64,000 nt of DNA from DATJGR01 sp963787045 (GTDB taxonomy: Bacteria; Pseudomonadota; Gammaproteobacteria; Pseudomonadales; Azotimanducaceae), in NCBI GenBank assembly GCA_963787045.1, contig CAWBBR010000009.1:62001-126000 (forward strand). The letters are read 5' to 3'. The position numbers and the translations under genes are program-made. The first letter of the stretch is position 1. Every line of letters begins with the position of its first letter. A model generated the notes under the pieces. It did no database searches. It saw nothing but the letters and a program-made list of their open reading frames with translations, and was not told the origin of the DNA. Shown here piece by piece: positions 9,182-17,944 of the stretch.

Positions 9182-10576
9182 ATGAGGAACAGGGTTCTTG
9201 CGATGGCGCTGCTGAGCATGCTGCTCGGCCTGCTGTCGGGTTGCGGGGCCAGCGGCGCCGACGACGGCAATGCGCCGGTTGCGTTGCCGCGACAAGGAAG
9301 CATCAGAGTCGTCAACGTAATGCCCGACTCCGGTCGGATGACGTCGTTCCTCAGCAACACGGTCTTTTCCGCGAATCAGTTCGGCGAGGCGACGGTGCTG
9401 TCGCAGAACCTGGTCGGGCAGTACGTGATGAACATTCTGCTGACGCCGCCGAACGACGTGACGACGACGTTGGTGGACAACGCCACGGTGAACCTGACCG
9501 ACCCCGACGAATTCTCGTTCGTCATGATCGGACCCATCGCGAGCGCGCAGCTCGTGCGAATCGACAACACCGAGATCGGCTTCGATGTCGACCCGAGCAA
9601 ACCGGCGCAGTTTCCACCGCCCGACTATCAGATCCTGCACGCGTCCACGTCGAGCGGAGCGGTCGACGTGTACGTCACCGACGCCGCCGCCGATCTCGCC
9701 GCCGTGAACCCGACCGCCACGCTGAGCTTCGGCCAGTTCACGCCGTTGGTGCAGCAGGATGCCGCGGTTTCGTATCGGGTGCGCGTAACGCCGGTCGGTA
9801 CCAAGACGGTGTTGTTCGATTCCGGATCGTTCGCGGTCGCCAAATTCAAGCGCTCGATCTACCTGTTGCTCGACAACTTCGGTCCCACCGGCGAATCGCT
9901 GCGCGTGGCGAACGTAACGGCCGCGGCGGCCGAGGACTTTCCGAACCAGACGATGCAGGGCGCGTTGCGCGCCGCGAACATGATCCCTGACGCGCCGCTG
10001 GTAGACATCTATCTCGGTACACCGGCCGGCACGCCGCTGTTTCAGAACGTCGCGTACGGCACGACGACGCCGTACACCCTCGCGGTCACGGACGGCGCGT
10101 TCACCGCGAACATCACCCCTGCCGGTGTGCCCGGCACCATCATTGCTACGGGACCGTTGTCGATCGTCGGCGGCCAGGCGCGTTCGTTGTACGCATCGGG
10201 ACTCGACGCGGACGACACAGCGAAACTCGGTGCGGTGATCGAGAGCCAGCGCAGCATCTCCGGCCAGGCGCAGTTCCGTTTCGTGCAGACGGCGCCGAGT
10301 GCGGGCACCGTCGACGTTTACCTCACCACGGCTGGTCAGCCGATCTCCGACGCGTCTCCCATCCTCGCGAACGGGGCTCTCCTCGCCAGCAGTTCGGTGA
10401 ACCTCTCGCCCGGTACGTACGATCTATTCATCACGCGATCCGGCACCACCGTTCAGCTGTTCGGACCCGAGCAGATTTCGGTCGACGCCGGCGCCGTCTA
10501 CAGCGGCGTGCTGCTCGATGCAGCGGGTGGCGGCGGTCCGCTGCAGATGCAGGTCACGCAGGAAGTGCTGCCGTGA
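9182..10576 (+). CDS. DUF4397 domain lipoprotein (second of a tandem pair)
   Basis: A 464-residue paralogue of the preceding gene, 27 nt downstream. ATG at 9182 is preferred over GTG at 9170: TGGAG sits 6 nt upstream and the signal peptide then reads MRNRVLAMALLSMLLGLLSG, with lipobox LSGC. DUF4397 repeats include IRVVNVMPDSGRM, VDVYVTDAAADLAAVNPTA and LRAANMIPDAPLVDIYLG, which align with matching blocks in the first protein. Secreted, lipid-anchored, function unknown. The two genes are probably one transcript. Confidence 0.82.
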   Translation: MRNRVLAMALLSMLLGLLSGCGASGADDGNAPVALPRQGSIRVVNVMPDSGRMTSFLSNTVFSANQFGEATVLSQNLVGQYVMNILLTPPNDVTTTLVDNATVNLTDPDEFSFVMIGPIASAQLVRIDNTEIGFDVDPSKPAQFPPPDYQILHASTSSGAVDVYVTDAAADLAAVNPTATLSFGQFTPLVQQDAAVSYRVRVTPVGTKTVLFDSGSFAVAKFKRSIYLLLDNFGPTGESLRVANVTAAAAEDFPNQTMQGALRAANMIPDAPLVDIYLGTPAGTPLFQNVAYGTTTPYTLAVTDGAFTANITPAGVPGTIIATGPLSIVGGQARSLYASGLDADDTAKLGAVIESQRSISGQAQFRFVQTAPSAGTVDVYLTTAGQPISDASPILANGALLASSSVNLSPGTYDLFITRSGTTVQLFGPEQISVDAGAVYSGVLLDAAGGGGPLQMQVTQEVLP

Positions 10577-10596
10577 TTCGCGCGCGGGCTTGATCG

Positions 10597-11598
10597 ATGG
10601 CCACCGCGCCGGGCGAAGTGCAGCAGAAGAAAGCGGCGCCGACCGCCGCCTCGCGCCTGTGGCGACTCGTTACCTGGCTCATCGCGATCGGTTGCTTTTA
10701 TCTCGTGTACGGACGCATCGCCGCGGCGGCTGCGCGCGACGGCCTGGCGCCGCTCGACTATCTGGAGGGCTTTCTCAAAGGCGTCGACTGGACCACGTGG
10801 CTCGCGCTGATGATTCCGTACTCGGTGCTGTTCTTCGTCATCGACGCGCACGCGACGTGGCGCGTGATCCGCTGGTTCAACGCGCCGTCGATCCGCTTCC
10901 TGAACGTGCTGCCGATCCGCGCCAGCGCCTACATTCTGTCGTTGGTGAACGAACAGGTCGGTAAAGGGGCGATGTCGCTGTACCTGCTGCGTCGCTATCA
11001 GGTTCCCGGCTGGGAAGGGATCTCCACGATGATCCTTCTCGGCGTGATGGAGATCTACCAGCTGCTGATCTTCTCCGCGGTGGGGGTGGCGCTGTATTCC
11101 AATCTGGTCGACGCGGCGTCCACGATTCTGCCGCTCAACAGGATTCTGCCGACGGTGTTCGTGGTTGCGGCGCTCTATGTGCCGTTCCATCTGATGTATT
11201 TCTCGGGCCGACTGTTTCCGAAATCGAAGCTGCGCGACCGGCCGGTGTTACGCGCTTTCCGCGAGGCGCGGCCGCACCATTACCTGCTCGTGCTGCTGTT
11301 CAAAGCGCCGAACCTGTTGATCGCGGTGCTGGTGTACACCGCGTCGCTGCGGCTGTTCCACGTCGACGTCGGCTTCGGCCAGATGCTCGCGTTTCTGCCG
11401 GTGATCTTCCTCGCCGCCGCACTACCACTGCCGTTTCATGCCGGCGCGTTGCTGCTATGGACGGTGCTGTTCCCGCAATACCCCGAAGTCGGCGCATTCA
11501 GCCTGGTGATGCACACCTTCTTCGTCAGCCTCAACGCGCTGATCGGCGTGGCGTTCCTGCCGTTGGCCAATCGCGAGTTGTTCGTCGAGAGCGGCTAG
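10597..11598 (+). CDS. Polytopic membrane protein, flippase-like (LPG synthase TM / UPF0104 type)
   Basis: A 333-residue protein with about seven or eight hydrophobic segments (LWRLVTWLIAIGCFYLVYG; LALMIPYSVLFFVIDAHATW; GISTMILLGVMEIYQLLIFS; ILPTVFVVAALYVPFHLMYF; LLIAVLVYTASLRLF; MLAFLPVIFLAAALPLPFHA). The arrangement RASAYILSLVNEQVGKGAMS and the late loop LPLPFHAGALLLW resemble the lysylphosphatidylglycerol synthetase transmembrane family, which contains lipid flippases. It starts 20 nt after the second DUF4397 gene, so it may share its transcript. The family call is from layout only. Confidence 0.55.
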   Translation: MATAPGEVQQKKAAPTAASRLWRLVTWLIAIGCFYLVYGRIAAAAARDGLAPLDYLEGFLKGVDWTTWLALMIPYSVLFFVIDAHATWRVIRWFNAPSIRFLNVLPIRASAYILSLVNEQVGKGAMSLYLLRRYQVPGWEGISTMILLGVMEIYQLLIFSAVGVALYSNLVDAASTILPLNRILPTVFVVAALYVPFHLMYFSGRLFPKSKLRDRPVLRAFREARPHHYLLVLLFKAPNLLIAVLVYTASLRLFHVDVGFGQMLAFLPVIFLAAALPLPFHAGALLLWTVLFPQYPEVGAFSLVMHTFFVSLNALIGVAFLPLANRELFVESG

Positions 11599-11624
11599 AT
11601 CTGAACGACGTTTCGAATCGGGGT

Positions 11625-11853
11625 GGTGACGGGTGATCGGTGTTGCGGACGCGCTCGAGCCATCCCTGGTCGCTCCTTTCGCGACATCCCTGTCGCTCAA
11701 GGGTTCCGCAACACCGATCACCCGTCACCTTCCATCATCGAGGTCGCGCCTTCGTTCGGGCCGAGTGAGAGATGAACGCGCGCTTCGCGCGCGTTCAGGC
11801 ACGACACACGACTAAGCGGTGGAGAGCGCACCTCCGCCGAGAATCGAAGCTCA
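11625..11853. repeat. Composite hairpin repeat, copy A
   Basis: A perfect 25-bp inverted repeat (11625-11649 with 11705-11729) encloses a 55-nt core containing CTCGAGCCATCCCTGG and GCGACATCCCTGTCGCTCAA. It is followed by a second palindrome (9-bp arms around CTTCG, about 11774-11796) and a tail with CACGACACACGACTAAGCGG and GAATCGAAGCTCAAC. The same ordered blocks recur at 21472-21814. It fills the space between two convergent genes (ends at 11598 and 11860). It could be a non-autonomous mobile hairpin or REP-like unit, perhaps also ending transcription. Confidence 0.75.
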
Positions 11854-11859
11854 ACGACC

Positions 11860-12420
11860 TCAGCCGCGCTTGATCCTCCACAACGCATACGCTCGATCGC
11901 CCATCGAAATCAGCGTCGATACGACGAGCAGCCAGGCGGCGATGGCGATGAGTGCGGGCGTGGGCCACGGGACGTCGAGTGCGCGCTGGAGCGTCGCGGT
12001 GCCGACGATCACGTAGTAGCCGATGCCGTTCCAACGACCCAGCACGCTCGCGCGCAGCGGCGCGCCGGAGAGTGCCTTCGAGTCCCAGACGTATTGCGCG
12101 AACGAGGTGATCGCGAGCGGCGCGAGCAGTGCGGTGACGATGCCGACGGCGGCGAGGGCGGCGAGATTCACCGTCACGAACAGGGCGTCGATCGAATGAT
12201 CGAGCAGTCCGCCGAAGGCGGAGACTTCACCCCGGCGGCGCGCCACGATGCCGTCGGAAACATCGGTAGCGACCGCAATCACGAACAGCACGCCGGCGGT
12301 GCGCCATGCGCCGGTCCAGATCGCGTACGCGCACGGCAGTGCGATCAGCAGACGCACTGCGCTGAGCGCATTCGCCCAGGTTGTGACAACGGCGGTTTCT
12401 TTGTCGTCGATGGCGGGCAA
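11860..12420 (-). CDS. CDP-alcohol phosphatidyltransferase family protein
   Basis: A 186-residue membrane enzyme carrying the full CDP-alcohol phosphatidyltransferase motif D-x2-D-G-x2-A-R-x8-G-x3-D-x3-D, seen as DVSDGIVARRRGEVSAFGG followed by LLDHSID. About five hydrophobic helices surround it. The family moves a phosphatidyl group from a CDP-diacylglycerol to an alcohol in phospholipid synthesis; short members like this also include archaetidyl- and inositol-phosphate types, so the acceptor is open. No ATG is available in frame near the start; the frame opens with TTG at 12420. It is divergent from the SDR at 12485. Confidence 0.8.
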   Translation of the reverse strand: MPAIDDKETAVVTTWANALSAVRLLIALPCAYAIWTGAWRTAGVLFVIAVATDVSDGIVARRRGEVSAFGGLLDHSIDALFVTVNLAALAAVGIVTALLAPLAITSFAQYVWDSKALSGAPLRASVLGRWNGIGYYVIVGTATLQRALDVPWPTPALIAIAAWLLVVSTLISMGDRAYALWRIKRG

Positions 12421-12484
12421 CGATGGTAGGCTCGCGACGCATGCTACCAGCGTCGCCCCTCAGTAAGAGCATAGATAAGGTCCG

Positions 12485-13414
12485 ATGCGCGTTCTGATCA
12501 CCGGTGCGAATGGCCACTTGGGTCGGCGATTGATCGCGCGACTGCCCAGCGACGTGCAGGTGACGGCGACGGTGCGTTCGGCGGAGGCCCGGCGATTGCT
12601 CGAAGGCACCGGGGCGGCGGTTCGAATCGTCGAAGTCGACTACCATGACGGGCCTGCACTCGCGGAGGCCGCGGCCGATTGCGAGTACGCCGTGCATCTC
12701 ATCGGCATCCTCAAAGAGACCTCCAGGAATCGCTATATCGACGCGCACGAGCGTGCCACCAGTGCTTTGGTGGCGGCGGCGACGGCGAAGCGACTGCGAC
12801 GGATCGTGTACCTCAGCATCCTCGGTTCGCATCCGCAGTCGCCCAATGCGGCGCTCGCATCCAAGGGCCGCGCCGAACAGACGTTGTTGAATGCGAGCCC
12901 GCAGGGCGTTGTGCTGCGTGTGCCGATGGTGCTGGGCGAAGACGACCACGCGGTAAGGGCGCTGCATAGGAAGGCCCGCAGCGGTACGGCCTTCCTGCTG
13001 CGCGGCGCGAGTCTCGAACAACCGATCTACGCGGGCGACGTGGTCGATGCGATTTTCGCTGCCCTGAAACTGCCCGGCCTGGAGCGCGTCGCGCTCGACC
13101 TGGCGGGGCCGGAGTGTTTGTCGCGTGCCGAACTCGTGCAGCGCGCGGCCGCGACGATCGGCCGGCGCGTGCGTTGCATATCGTTGCCGCTCGCGCCGCT
13201 GCTCGGCGTCGCATGGATCGCGCAGCACGCGATGCAGAACCCGCCGATCACCGCGGCGATGCTCGGCGTGCTCGACCACGACGATTGCATCGATCCGGCA
13301 CCGGCCGCAGCGAAATTGGGTATCCGACTCACCAGCCTCGATGACATGCTACGCCGCTGCTTGCGCAGCGACGCGAGCAGCGCGGCTCACAATCGAAGGG
13401 GATCGTCAGCATGA
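12485..13414 (+). CDS. NAD(P)-binding protein, extended/atypical SDR (NDUFA9-like)
   Basis: A 309-residue Rossmann protein opening MRVLITGANGHLGRRLIARL, the GxxGxxG nucleotide site. HLIGIL and VYLSILGSHPQ segments are typical of the atypical SDR group that includes complex I NDUFA9 and sugar-epimerase relatives, and the usual YxxxK is replaced by the NAALASKGRAEQ helix. The C-terminal part ends in an AAKLGI-type tail. Its TGA overlaps the malic-enzyme ATG (ATGA at 13411-13414), so the two are translationally coupled. Role unknown; quinone or lipid metabolism is possible. Confidence 0.75.
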   Translation: MRVLITGANGHLGRRLIARLPSDVQVTATVRSAEARRLLEGTGAAVRIVEVDYHDGPALAEAAADCEYAVHLIGILKETSRNRYIDAHERATSALVAAATAKRLRRIVYLSILGSHPQSPNAALASKGRAEQTLLNASPQGVVLRVPMVLGEDDHAVRALHRKARSGTAFLLRGASLEQPIYAGDVVDAIFAALKLPGLERVALDLAGPECLSRAELVQRAAATIGRRVRCISLPLAPLLGVAWIAQHAMQNPPITAAMLGVLDHDDCIDPAPAAAKLGIRLTSLDDMLRRCLRSDASSAAHNRRGSSA

Positions 13415-15090
13415 CCGACCCGATTCTGAAACTGCTCGGCAACAAGCGCGGCTACGACGTGTTGCGCAACCCGTTGTTGAACAAGGGTTCCGCGTTCACG
13501 CCCGCCGAACGCGTCAAGCTGGGCCTGGAAGGCATTCTGCCGCCGCAGTTCAACGACATGGCGATGCAGGCGCAGCGCAGTTACGAAGGCATCGCGCGCC
13601 ACGCCGCGCCGATCGACAAATACGTCGCGCTCGCGGCGCTGCAGGATCGCAACGAACACCTGTTTTATCGCGTCGTGCGCGATCACATCGAAGAGTTCAT
13701 GCCGATCATCTACACCCCGACCGTCGGGCAGGCCACGCGCGATTTCAGCCATGTCTTTCAACACTCGCGCGGAGTGTGGATCACGCCTGCGTCGCGCGGG
13801 CACATCGCGACGGCGCTGCGCAACGCGGCCGGTGAACGGCGCATCCGCCTGATGGTGGTGACGGACAACGAATCGATTCTCGGCATTGGGGACCAAGGCG
13901 CCGGCGGCATCGGCATTTCGATCGGCAAGCTGTCGCTGTACACGGCGGCCGCCGGCGTGCACCCGGCGGAGACGCTGCCAATCAGTATCGACGTCGGCAC
14001 AGACAACAAAGCGCTGCTCGACGATCCGCTGTATCTGGGGCGTCGGCATCCGCGCCAGCGCGGCGCCGAGTACGACGCGCTGATCGACGAGTTCGTGCTG
14101 GCCGTGAAGGCCGAATTCCCGGGCGCGGTGTTGCAGTGGGAAGATTTCCGCAAGGAAAACGCGCTGACGATCATGAACAAGTACCGCAAGGTGCTGCCGT
14201 CGTTCAACGACGACATTCAAGGCACCGGTGCGGTGGCGTTGGCCGGCCTGCTCGGTGCGTGTCGCGTCATCGGCCACAAGCTCAGCGACGAACGCATCGT
14301 GGTGTTCGGTGCCGGGGCCGGCGGCCTCGGTATCGCGCGCCAGATCCGCGCCGGTCTGTTGCAACTCGGGCTCGACGACACGGCGATCCGCGAACGCATC
14401 GCCGTGCTCGACAGCCGCGGGCTGATCGTCAGCGACAACGAGATGCGCGATGCGTACAAGAGCGAACTCGCGTGGTCGCAGGAACAGGCGAGTCGCGTCG
14501 GGCTCGGCAATGCCGCGCAGCGCAGCCTTACCGACGTGGTCGACCATTTCAAACCCACCGTGTTGATCGGCGCGTCAGGCCAGCCGGGGAGTTTCCCCGA
14601 AGCGCTGATCCGCCGCGTTGCCGCTCTCGTCGAGCGGCCGATCATCTTCCCGTTGTCGAATCCCAACGACAACACTGAGGCGCGGCCCGAAGACATCGTG
14701 CGATGGACCGACGGGCGCGCGATCGTCGCCGCCGGAAGTCCGTTTCAGCCGGTTGCGTACGGCGGCGAACTGCGCAAGATCGGCCAGGCCAACAACGCGT
14801 TCATCTTTCCGGGTCTCGGGCTCGGCGCGTTACTGGCTGAAGTGCGCGAAGTGACCGACAACATGATCAACGTCGCCGCCGCATCGCTCGCCGGATGTCT
14901 GACCGAGGCGGAGATCGCCGAAGGACTGTTGTTCCCGTCGGTGCGCAGGCTGCGCGATGTGTCGCGCGGTGTCGCGATCGCCGTCATCAAACAGGCGGCG
15001 ATCGACGGCGTCGCGACGAAGACGATCGCGAATCCCGAAGCCGTCGTCGACGCGAACATGTGGGAACCGGAATATCCGGTCTACGCCTGA
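13411..15090 (+). CDS. maeA: NAD-dependent malic enzyme (malate dehydrogenase, decarboxylating)
   Basis: A 559-residue protein of the large (SfcA/MaeA) malic enzyme class, converting malate to pyruvate and CO2 with NAD+. It has the N-terminal malic domain with EFMPIIYTPTVGQA near residue 92 and RIRLMVVTDNESILGIGDQG near 147, the metal site region FNDDIQGTGAVALAG near 265, and the Rossmann GAGAGGLGIARQIR. SNPNDNTEARPEDI near 410 is a family block. The C terminus is complete. It supplies pyruvate from the TCA cycle when fatty acids are the carbon source, which fits the lipid-degrading neighbourhood. Gene order with the coupled upstream SDR is unusual. Confidence 0.95.
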   Translation: MTDPILKLLGNKRGYDVLRNPLLNKGSAFTPAERVKLGLEGILPPQFNDMAMQAQRSYEGIARHAAPIDKYVALAALQDRNEHLFYRVVRDHIEEFMPIIYTPTVGQATRDFSHVFQHSRGVWITPASRGHIATALRNAAGERRIRLMVVTDNESILGIGDQGAGGIGISIGKLSLYTAAAGVHPAETLPISIDVGTDNKALLDDPLYLGRRHPRQRGAEYDALIDEFVLAVKAEFPGAVLQWEDFRKENALTIMNKYRKVLPSFNDDIQGTGAVALAGLLGACRVIGHKLSDERIVVFGAGAGGLGIARQIRAGLLQLGLDDTAIRERIAVLDSRGLIVSDNEMRDAYKSELAWSQEQASRVGLGNAAQRSLTDVVDHFKPTVLIGASGQPGSFPEALIRRVAALVERPIIFPLSNPNDNTEARPEDIVRWTDGRAIVAAGSPFQPVAYGGELRKIGQANNAFIFPGLGLGALLAEVREVTDNMINVAAASLAGCLTEAEIAEGLLFPSVRRLRDVSRGVAIAVIKQAAIDGVATKTIANPEAVVDANMWEPEYPVYA

Positions 15091-15105
15091 CGCGTCACCT
15101 GGCGA

Positions 15106-15906
15106 TCAGCGTCCCTTGAATTCGGGCGGACGCTTCTCGACGAACGCTTTCGCGGCGCCTTTGTGGTCGTCGGTCATGAACGTGCGGATCATGTGCATCG
15201 CTTCGAGATCGAGCACCTCACCAAGCGAGCCGCGCTCCGCCGCGTTCAGATTCTTCTTCATGTAACCGAGCGCGACCGTCGGCAGATTGGCGAGCTTGCG
15301 CGCGAAAGCGACGGCGTCCGCTTCGAACGACGCGGCCGGGAACACGTGATTGACCAGGCCGATCTTCAGCGCTTCCTGCGCGGAGATGACGTCGGCCGTG
15401 AAATACAGCTCGCGCGCTTTTGCGGCGCCGACGAGGTGCGGCAGGAAGTACGAGCCGCCGTAGTCGCCGGCCAGGCCGATCTTCGAGAACGCCGTGGTGA
15501 ACTTCGCGGTATCGATCGAGACGCGCAGATCGCACGCGAGCGCCAACGACAGGCCGGCGCCGGCGGCCGGGCCGGGGATCACCGCGAGCGTCGGTTTCGG
15601 CATTTCGTGCAGCCAGCGCGACAGCTCCATGCCGGTGCGCAAGCCATGCACGCGCTGCTCCATGTTGAACTCGCCGCCACCGCCGGACGCACCGGCAGCG
15701 AAACCTTTCACGTCACCGCCGGCGCAGAACGCGCCGCCCGCGCCGGTCAACACGATCGCGCGCACGCTCCGGTCGGCCGCCAGCCGCGGCAGCGCCGATT
15801 GCATCGCCTCCATCATCGGTCCGGACATCGCATTGCGCGCTTCGGGACGATTCATCGTCAGCGTCGCAACGCCGTCGTCGTGGCTCTCGATCAGATGCTC
15901 GGACAT
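15106..15906 (-). CDS. Enoyl-CoA hydratase/isomerase family protein
   Basis: A 266-residue crotonase-fold protein starting MSEHLIESHDDGVATLTMN at 15906 with AGAGG about 8 nt upstream on its strand. Oxyanion-hole motifs are AGGAFCAGGDVKGF and PGPAAGAGLSLALACDLRV. Asp replaces one of the catalytic glutamates in GLAGDYGGSYFLPHLVG, the form common in 2-(1,2-epoxy-1,2-dihydrophenyl)acetyl-CoA isomerase (PaaG) relatives and other isomerases. It is convergent with malic enzyme (gap 15 nt). Substrate unknown; an isomerase is as likely as a hydratase. Confidence 0.85.
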   Translation of the reverse strand: MSEHLIESHDDGVATLTMNRPEARNAMSGPMMEAMQSALPRLAADRSVRAIVLTGAGGAFCAGGDVKGFAAGASGGGGEFNMEQRVHGLRTGMELSRWLHEMPKPTLAVIPGPAAGAGLSLALACDLRVSIDTAKFTTAFSKIGLAGDYGGSYFLPHLVGAAKARELYFTADVISAQEALKIGLVNHVFPAASFEADAVAFARKLANLPTVALGYMKKNLNAAERGSLGEVLDLEAMHMIRTFMTDDHKGAAKAFVEKRPPEFKGR

Positions 15907-15961
15907 GTCATACCTCTGGGTGTGAGTGGAACCGTGATGGGCGAGGCGCGTGTCGCGCCGG

Positions 15962-16267
15962 TCAGGGGCCGAACAGTACTTCACATCCGGTGTCGCTGAG
16001 AATCCCATCGGGTCGGCTGACGCGATCGCGCCGCGCGCCATCGCGGCCGCGTTGGTCGAATCACCAACGCTTCGAGCGTGCCGTTCGAATCGGGCAGACA
16101 GAACGTCGGCAGCAGCGCGACCTTGGGCTTTGGCAAACCGCGCCCCTCGTCATGACGCCCGACGATCAGACGATAGGGATGCGACCGTGCCGCAGCAGCG
16201 CGACCCTCTTGCGCGTGTACGGCGATCCCGGTGCGCCGAGCAGCGTCAAAGGGGTTGGAATCGGCAT
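15962..16267 (-). pseudogene. Glutathione S-transferase remnant (N-terminal domain, frameshifted)
   Basis: From ATG at 16267 the minus strand reads LTLLGAPGSPYTRKRVALLR, a typical GST thioredoxin-fold start, and stops at IPIV. One frame over, the domain goes on as YRLIVGRHDEGRGLPKPKVA, LLPTFCLPDSNGTLEAL, and, after another shift, DSTN. The whole space to the next gene holds only about 100 codons against about 230 for a GST, so the C-terminal domain is missing. This is a decayed, internally deleted gene, divergent from the acyl-CoA dehydrogenase at 16350. Confidence 0.65.
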
Positions 16268-16349
16268 CCGAAATCTCCTATCGTGCTGGGGCTTCGAGCG
16301 ACGGCGGTGTATTCGGCTGCGGCTCGGATGACGTAAGGGGGATGAGTAC

Positions 16350-17522
16350 ATGGCGGATCTGTCGGCATTTCGCAGCGAGGCGCGCGGGTGGCTCGAACGA
16401 AATTGTCCGGCCGAGTTGCGCGGCACTGGTTCGAGTTTCGAGGGCGGCTCGAAGGAAGCGATCAGTGCGGCGCGACGGCGCTGGTTCGATGCGTGCTACG
16501 AGCGGGGCTGGACCGTGCCGAGTTGGCCGAAGGCTTACGGCGGCGCCGGCCTCGACGCTGCGCAGCATCGCGCGCTGCGCGCCGAAATGGCCGCGATCGG
16601 CGCGCCCGCGCCGCTGACGGGCATGGGCGTCAGCATGATCGGGCCGACGTTGCTCGAGTTCGGCAACGAAGCGCAGCGCGCCGAACACCTGCCGAAAGTC
16701 GCGAGCGGACAGGTCCGTTGGTGCCAGGGATATTCGGAACCCGGCGCCGGCTCGGATCTCGCGTCGCTGAAAACGCGCGCCGAAGACCGCGGCGATTACT
16801 ACCTGATCAACGGCTCGAAGATCTGGACTACGCTCGCCGACAAGGCCGACTGGATCTTCTGCCTGGTGCGCACCGATCCGACGGCGCCGAAACACGACGG
16901 CATCAGCTTCGTGCTGTTTCCGATGGATCAGCCCGGCGTCACCGTCAAACCGATCAACCTCATCGCCGGCAACTCCGATTTCTGCGAGTGCTTCTTCGAC
17001 AACGTGAAAGCGCTGAAGTCGAACCTGATCGGCCAGCAGAATCGCGGCTGGACGATCGCGAAGCGCCTGCTCCAATACGAACGGTCGTCGATTTCCGGAC
17101 CCGGTGGCGGCATCCGCACGCGCGGTTCGTTGCCCGAACTCGCGAAACGGTACGTCGGTGTTTGCGACGATCGCATCGCCGATGCGGCGACGCGCGACGA
17201 GGTGGCATCGATCGAGATGGATGCGCGCGCATTTGCCCTGACGCTGCGACGCGCGGCCGAAGAGAACGGCGCCGGACGCACCGAGACGTTTGCGACGTCG
17301 ATGTTCAAGTATTATTCGACCGAACTCGATGCGCGCCGCGCGGAGGCGAACGTGCGCTTCATGGGTACGCAAGGTGTCGGCTGGGAGGGTGCCGCGTTCT
17401 CCACCGAAGAATTGCAGACCACGCGGCTATGGCTGTTCGGCAAAGCGCTGACGATCGCGGGCGGCAGTTCCGAAGTGCAGCTCAACATCGTCGCGAAGCG
17501 GGTGCTCGGGCTACCCGATTGA
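16350..17522 (+). CDS. Acyl-CoA dehydrogenase
   Basis: A 390-residue ACAD with complete domains: N-terminal helices, the signature RWCQGYSEPGAGSDLASLKT, INGSKIWTTLADKADW, and the C-terminal FGKALTIAGGSSEVQLNIVAK. It is in the same GYSEP subgroup as the enzyme at 2598-3788, but only distantly similar elsewhere, so not a recent duplicate. It would desaturate an acyl-CoA and donate electrons to ETF. It stands alone, with a small conserved protein (17600-17896) 77 nt downstream. Confidence 0.9.
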   Translation: MADLSAFRSEARGWLERNCPAELRGTGSSFEGGSKEAISAARRRWFDACYERGWTVPSWPKAYGGAGLDAAQHRALRAEMAAIGAPAPLTGMGVSMIGPTLLEFGNEAQRAEHLPKVASGQVRWCQGYSEPGAGSDLASLKTRAEDRGDYYLINGSKIWTTLADKADWIFCLVRTDPTAPKHDGISFVLFPMDQPGVTVKPINLIAGNSDFCECFFDNVKALKSNLIGQQNRGWTIAKRLLQYERSSISGPGGGIRTRGSLPELAKRYVGVCDDRIADAATRDEVASIEMDARAFALTLRRAAEENGAGRTETFATSMFKYYSTELDARRAEANVRFMGTQGVGWEGAAFSTEELQTTRLWLFGKALTIAGGSSEVQLNIVAKRVLGLPD

Positions 17523-17536
17523 TTTTCGATTTCTAC

Positions 17537-17575
17537 CATCCGGTTTCGCCGGACAATACATCCGGCTTCGCCGGA
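17537..17575. repeat. Two 17-nt hairpin repeats between genes
   Basis: Two near-identical units, CATCCGGTTTCGCCGGA at 17537-17553 and CATCCGGCTTCGCCGGA at 17559-17575, sit in tandem just after the acyl-CoA dehydrogenase stop and 25 nt before the next start. Each can fold into a short TCCGGC/GCCGGA-type stem with a three-base loop. They may slow transcription or protect the upstream mRNA; no T-run follows. Confidence 0.5.
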
Positions 17576-17599
17576 GTCAACGCAAGAAAGGAGAGGCAG

Positions 17600-17896
17600 A
17601 TGAGTGCTGATGGTACCTGGAACGTAACGATGAACACGCCGATGGGCGCGCAGAAAGCGAGCCTGGTGTTGAAGACCGACGGCGACAAGCTGACGGGCGA
17701 AATGAAAGGCCCGCAAGGCGCGCTGGCCCTCAACGACGGCAAAGTTGCAGGCGACACGCTGACCTGGTCGGCAAACATGACGCAACCGATGCCGATCAAA
17801 CTCGAGTTCACCGGTAAAGTGGCCGGCGACAAGATCTCGGGCTCCGTGAAGCTCGGCGCGTTCGGCAACGCATCGTTCGAGGGCACCCGCGCCTAA
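17600..17896 (+). CDS. Small conserved hypothetical protein (beta-rich)
   Basis: A 98-residue protein starting MSADGTWNVTMNTPMGAQKA, with a strong AAAGGAGAGG site 4 nt upstream, which decides the start. It has no signal peptide or membrane segment. Repeated short blocks such as LVLKTDGDKLTGEMKG, GKVAGDTLTWSANM and GKVAGDKISGSVKLG suggest alternating beta strands of a small barrel or sandwich. Proteins with this layout occur near catabolic genes, but I cannot assign a role. It probably shares a transcript with the acyl-CoA dehydrogenase upstream. Confidence 0.65.
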   Translation: MSADGTWNVTMNTPMGAQKASLVLKTDGDKLTGEMKGPQGALALNDGKVAGDTLTWSANMTQPMPIKLEFTGKVAGDKISGSVKLGAFGNASFEGTRA

Positions 17897-17944
17897 CGAT
17901 GCCATCGGGGTGCGCCGCGCGGCCGCGCGCGGCGCCACTCCACC

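Noticed and set aside
7811..9640. A long minus-strand open frame opposite the DUF4397 genes
   Set aside because: High-GC codon bias opens antisense frames; the sequence is Arg/His-rich with no domain, while the sense frames have lipoboxes and repeats.
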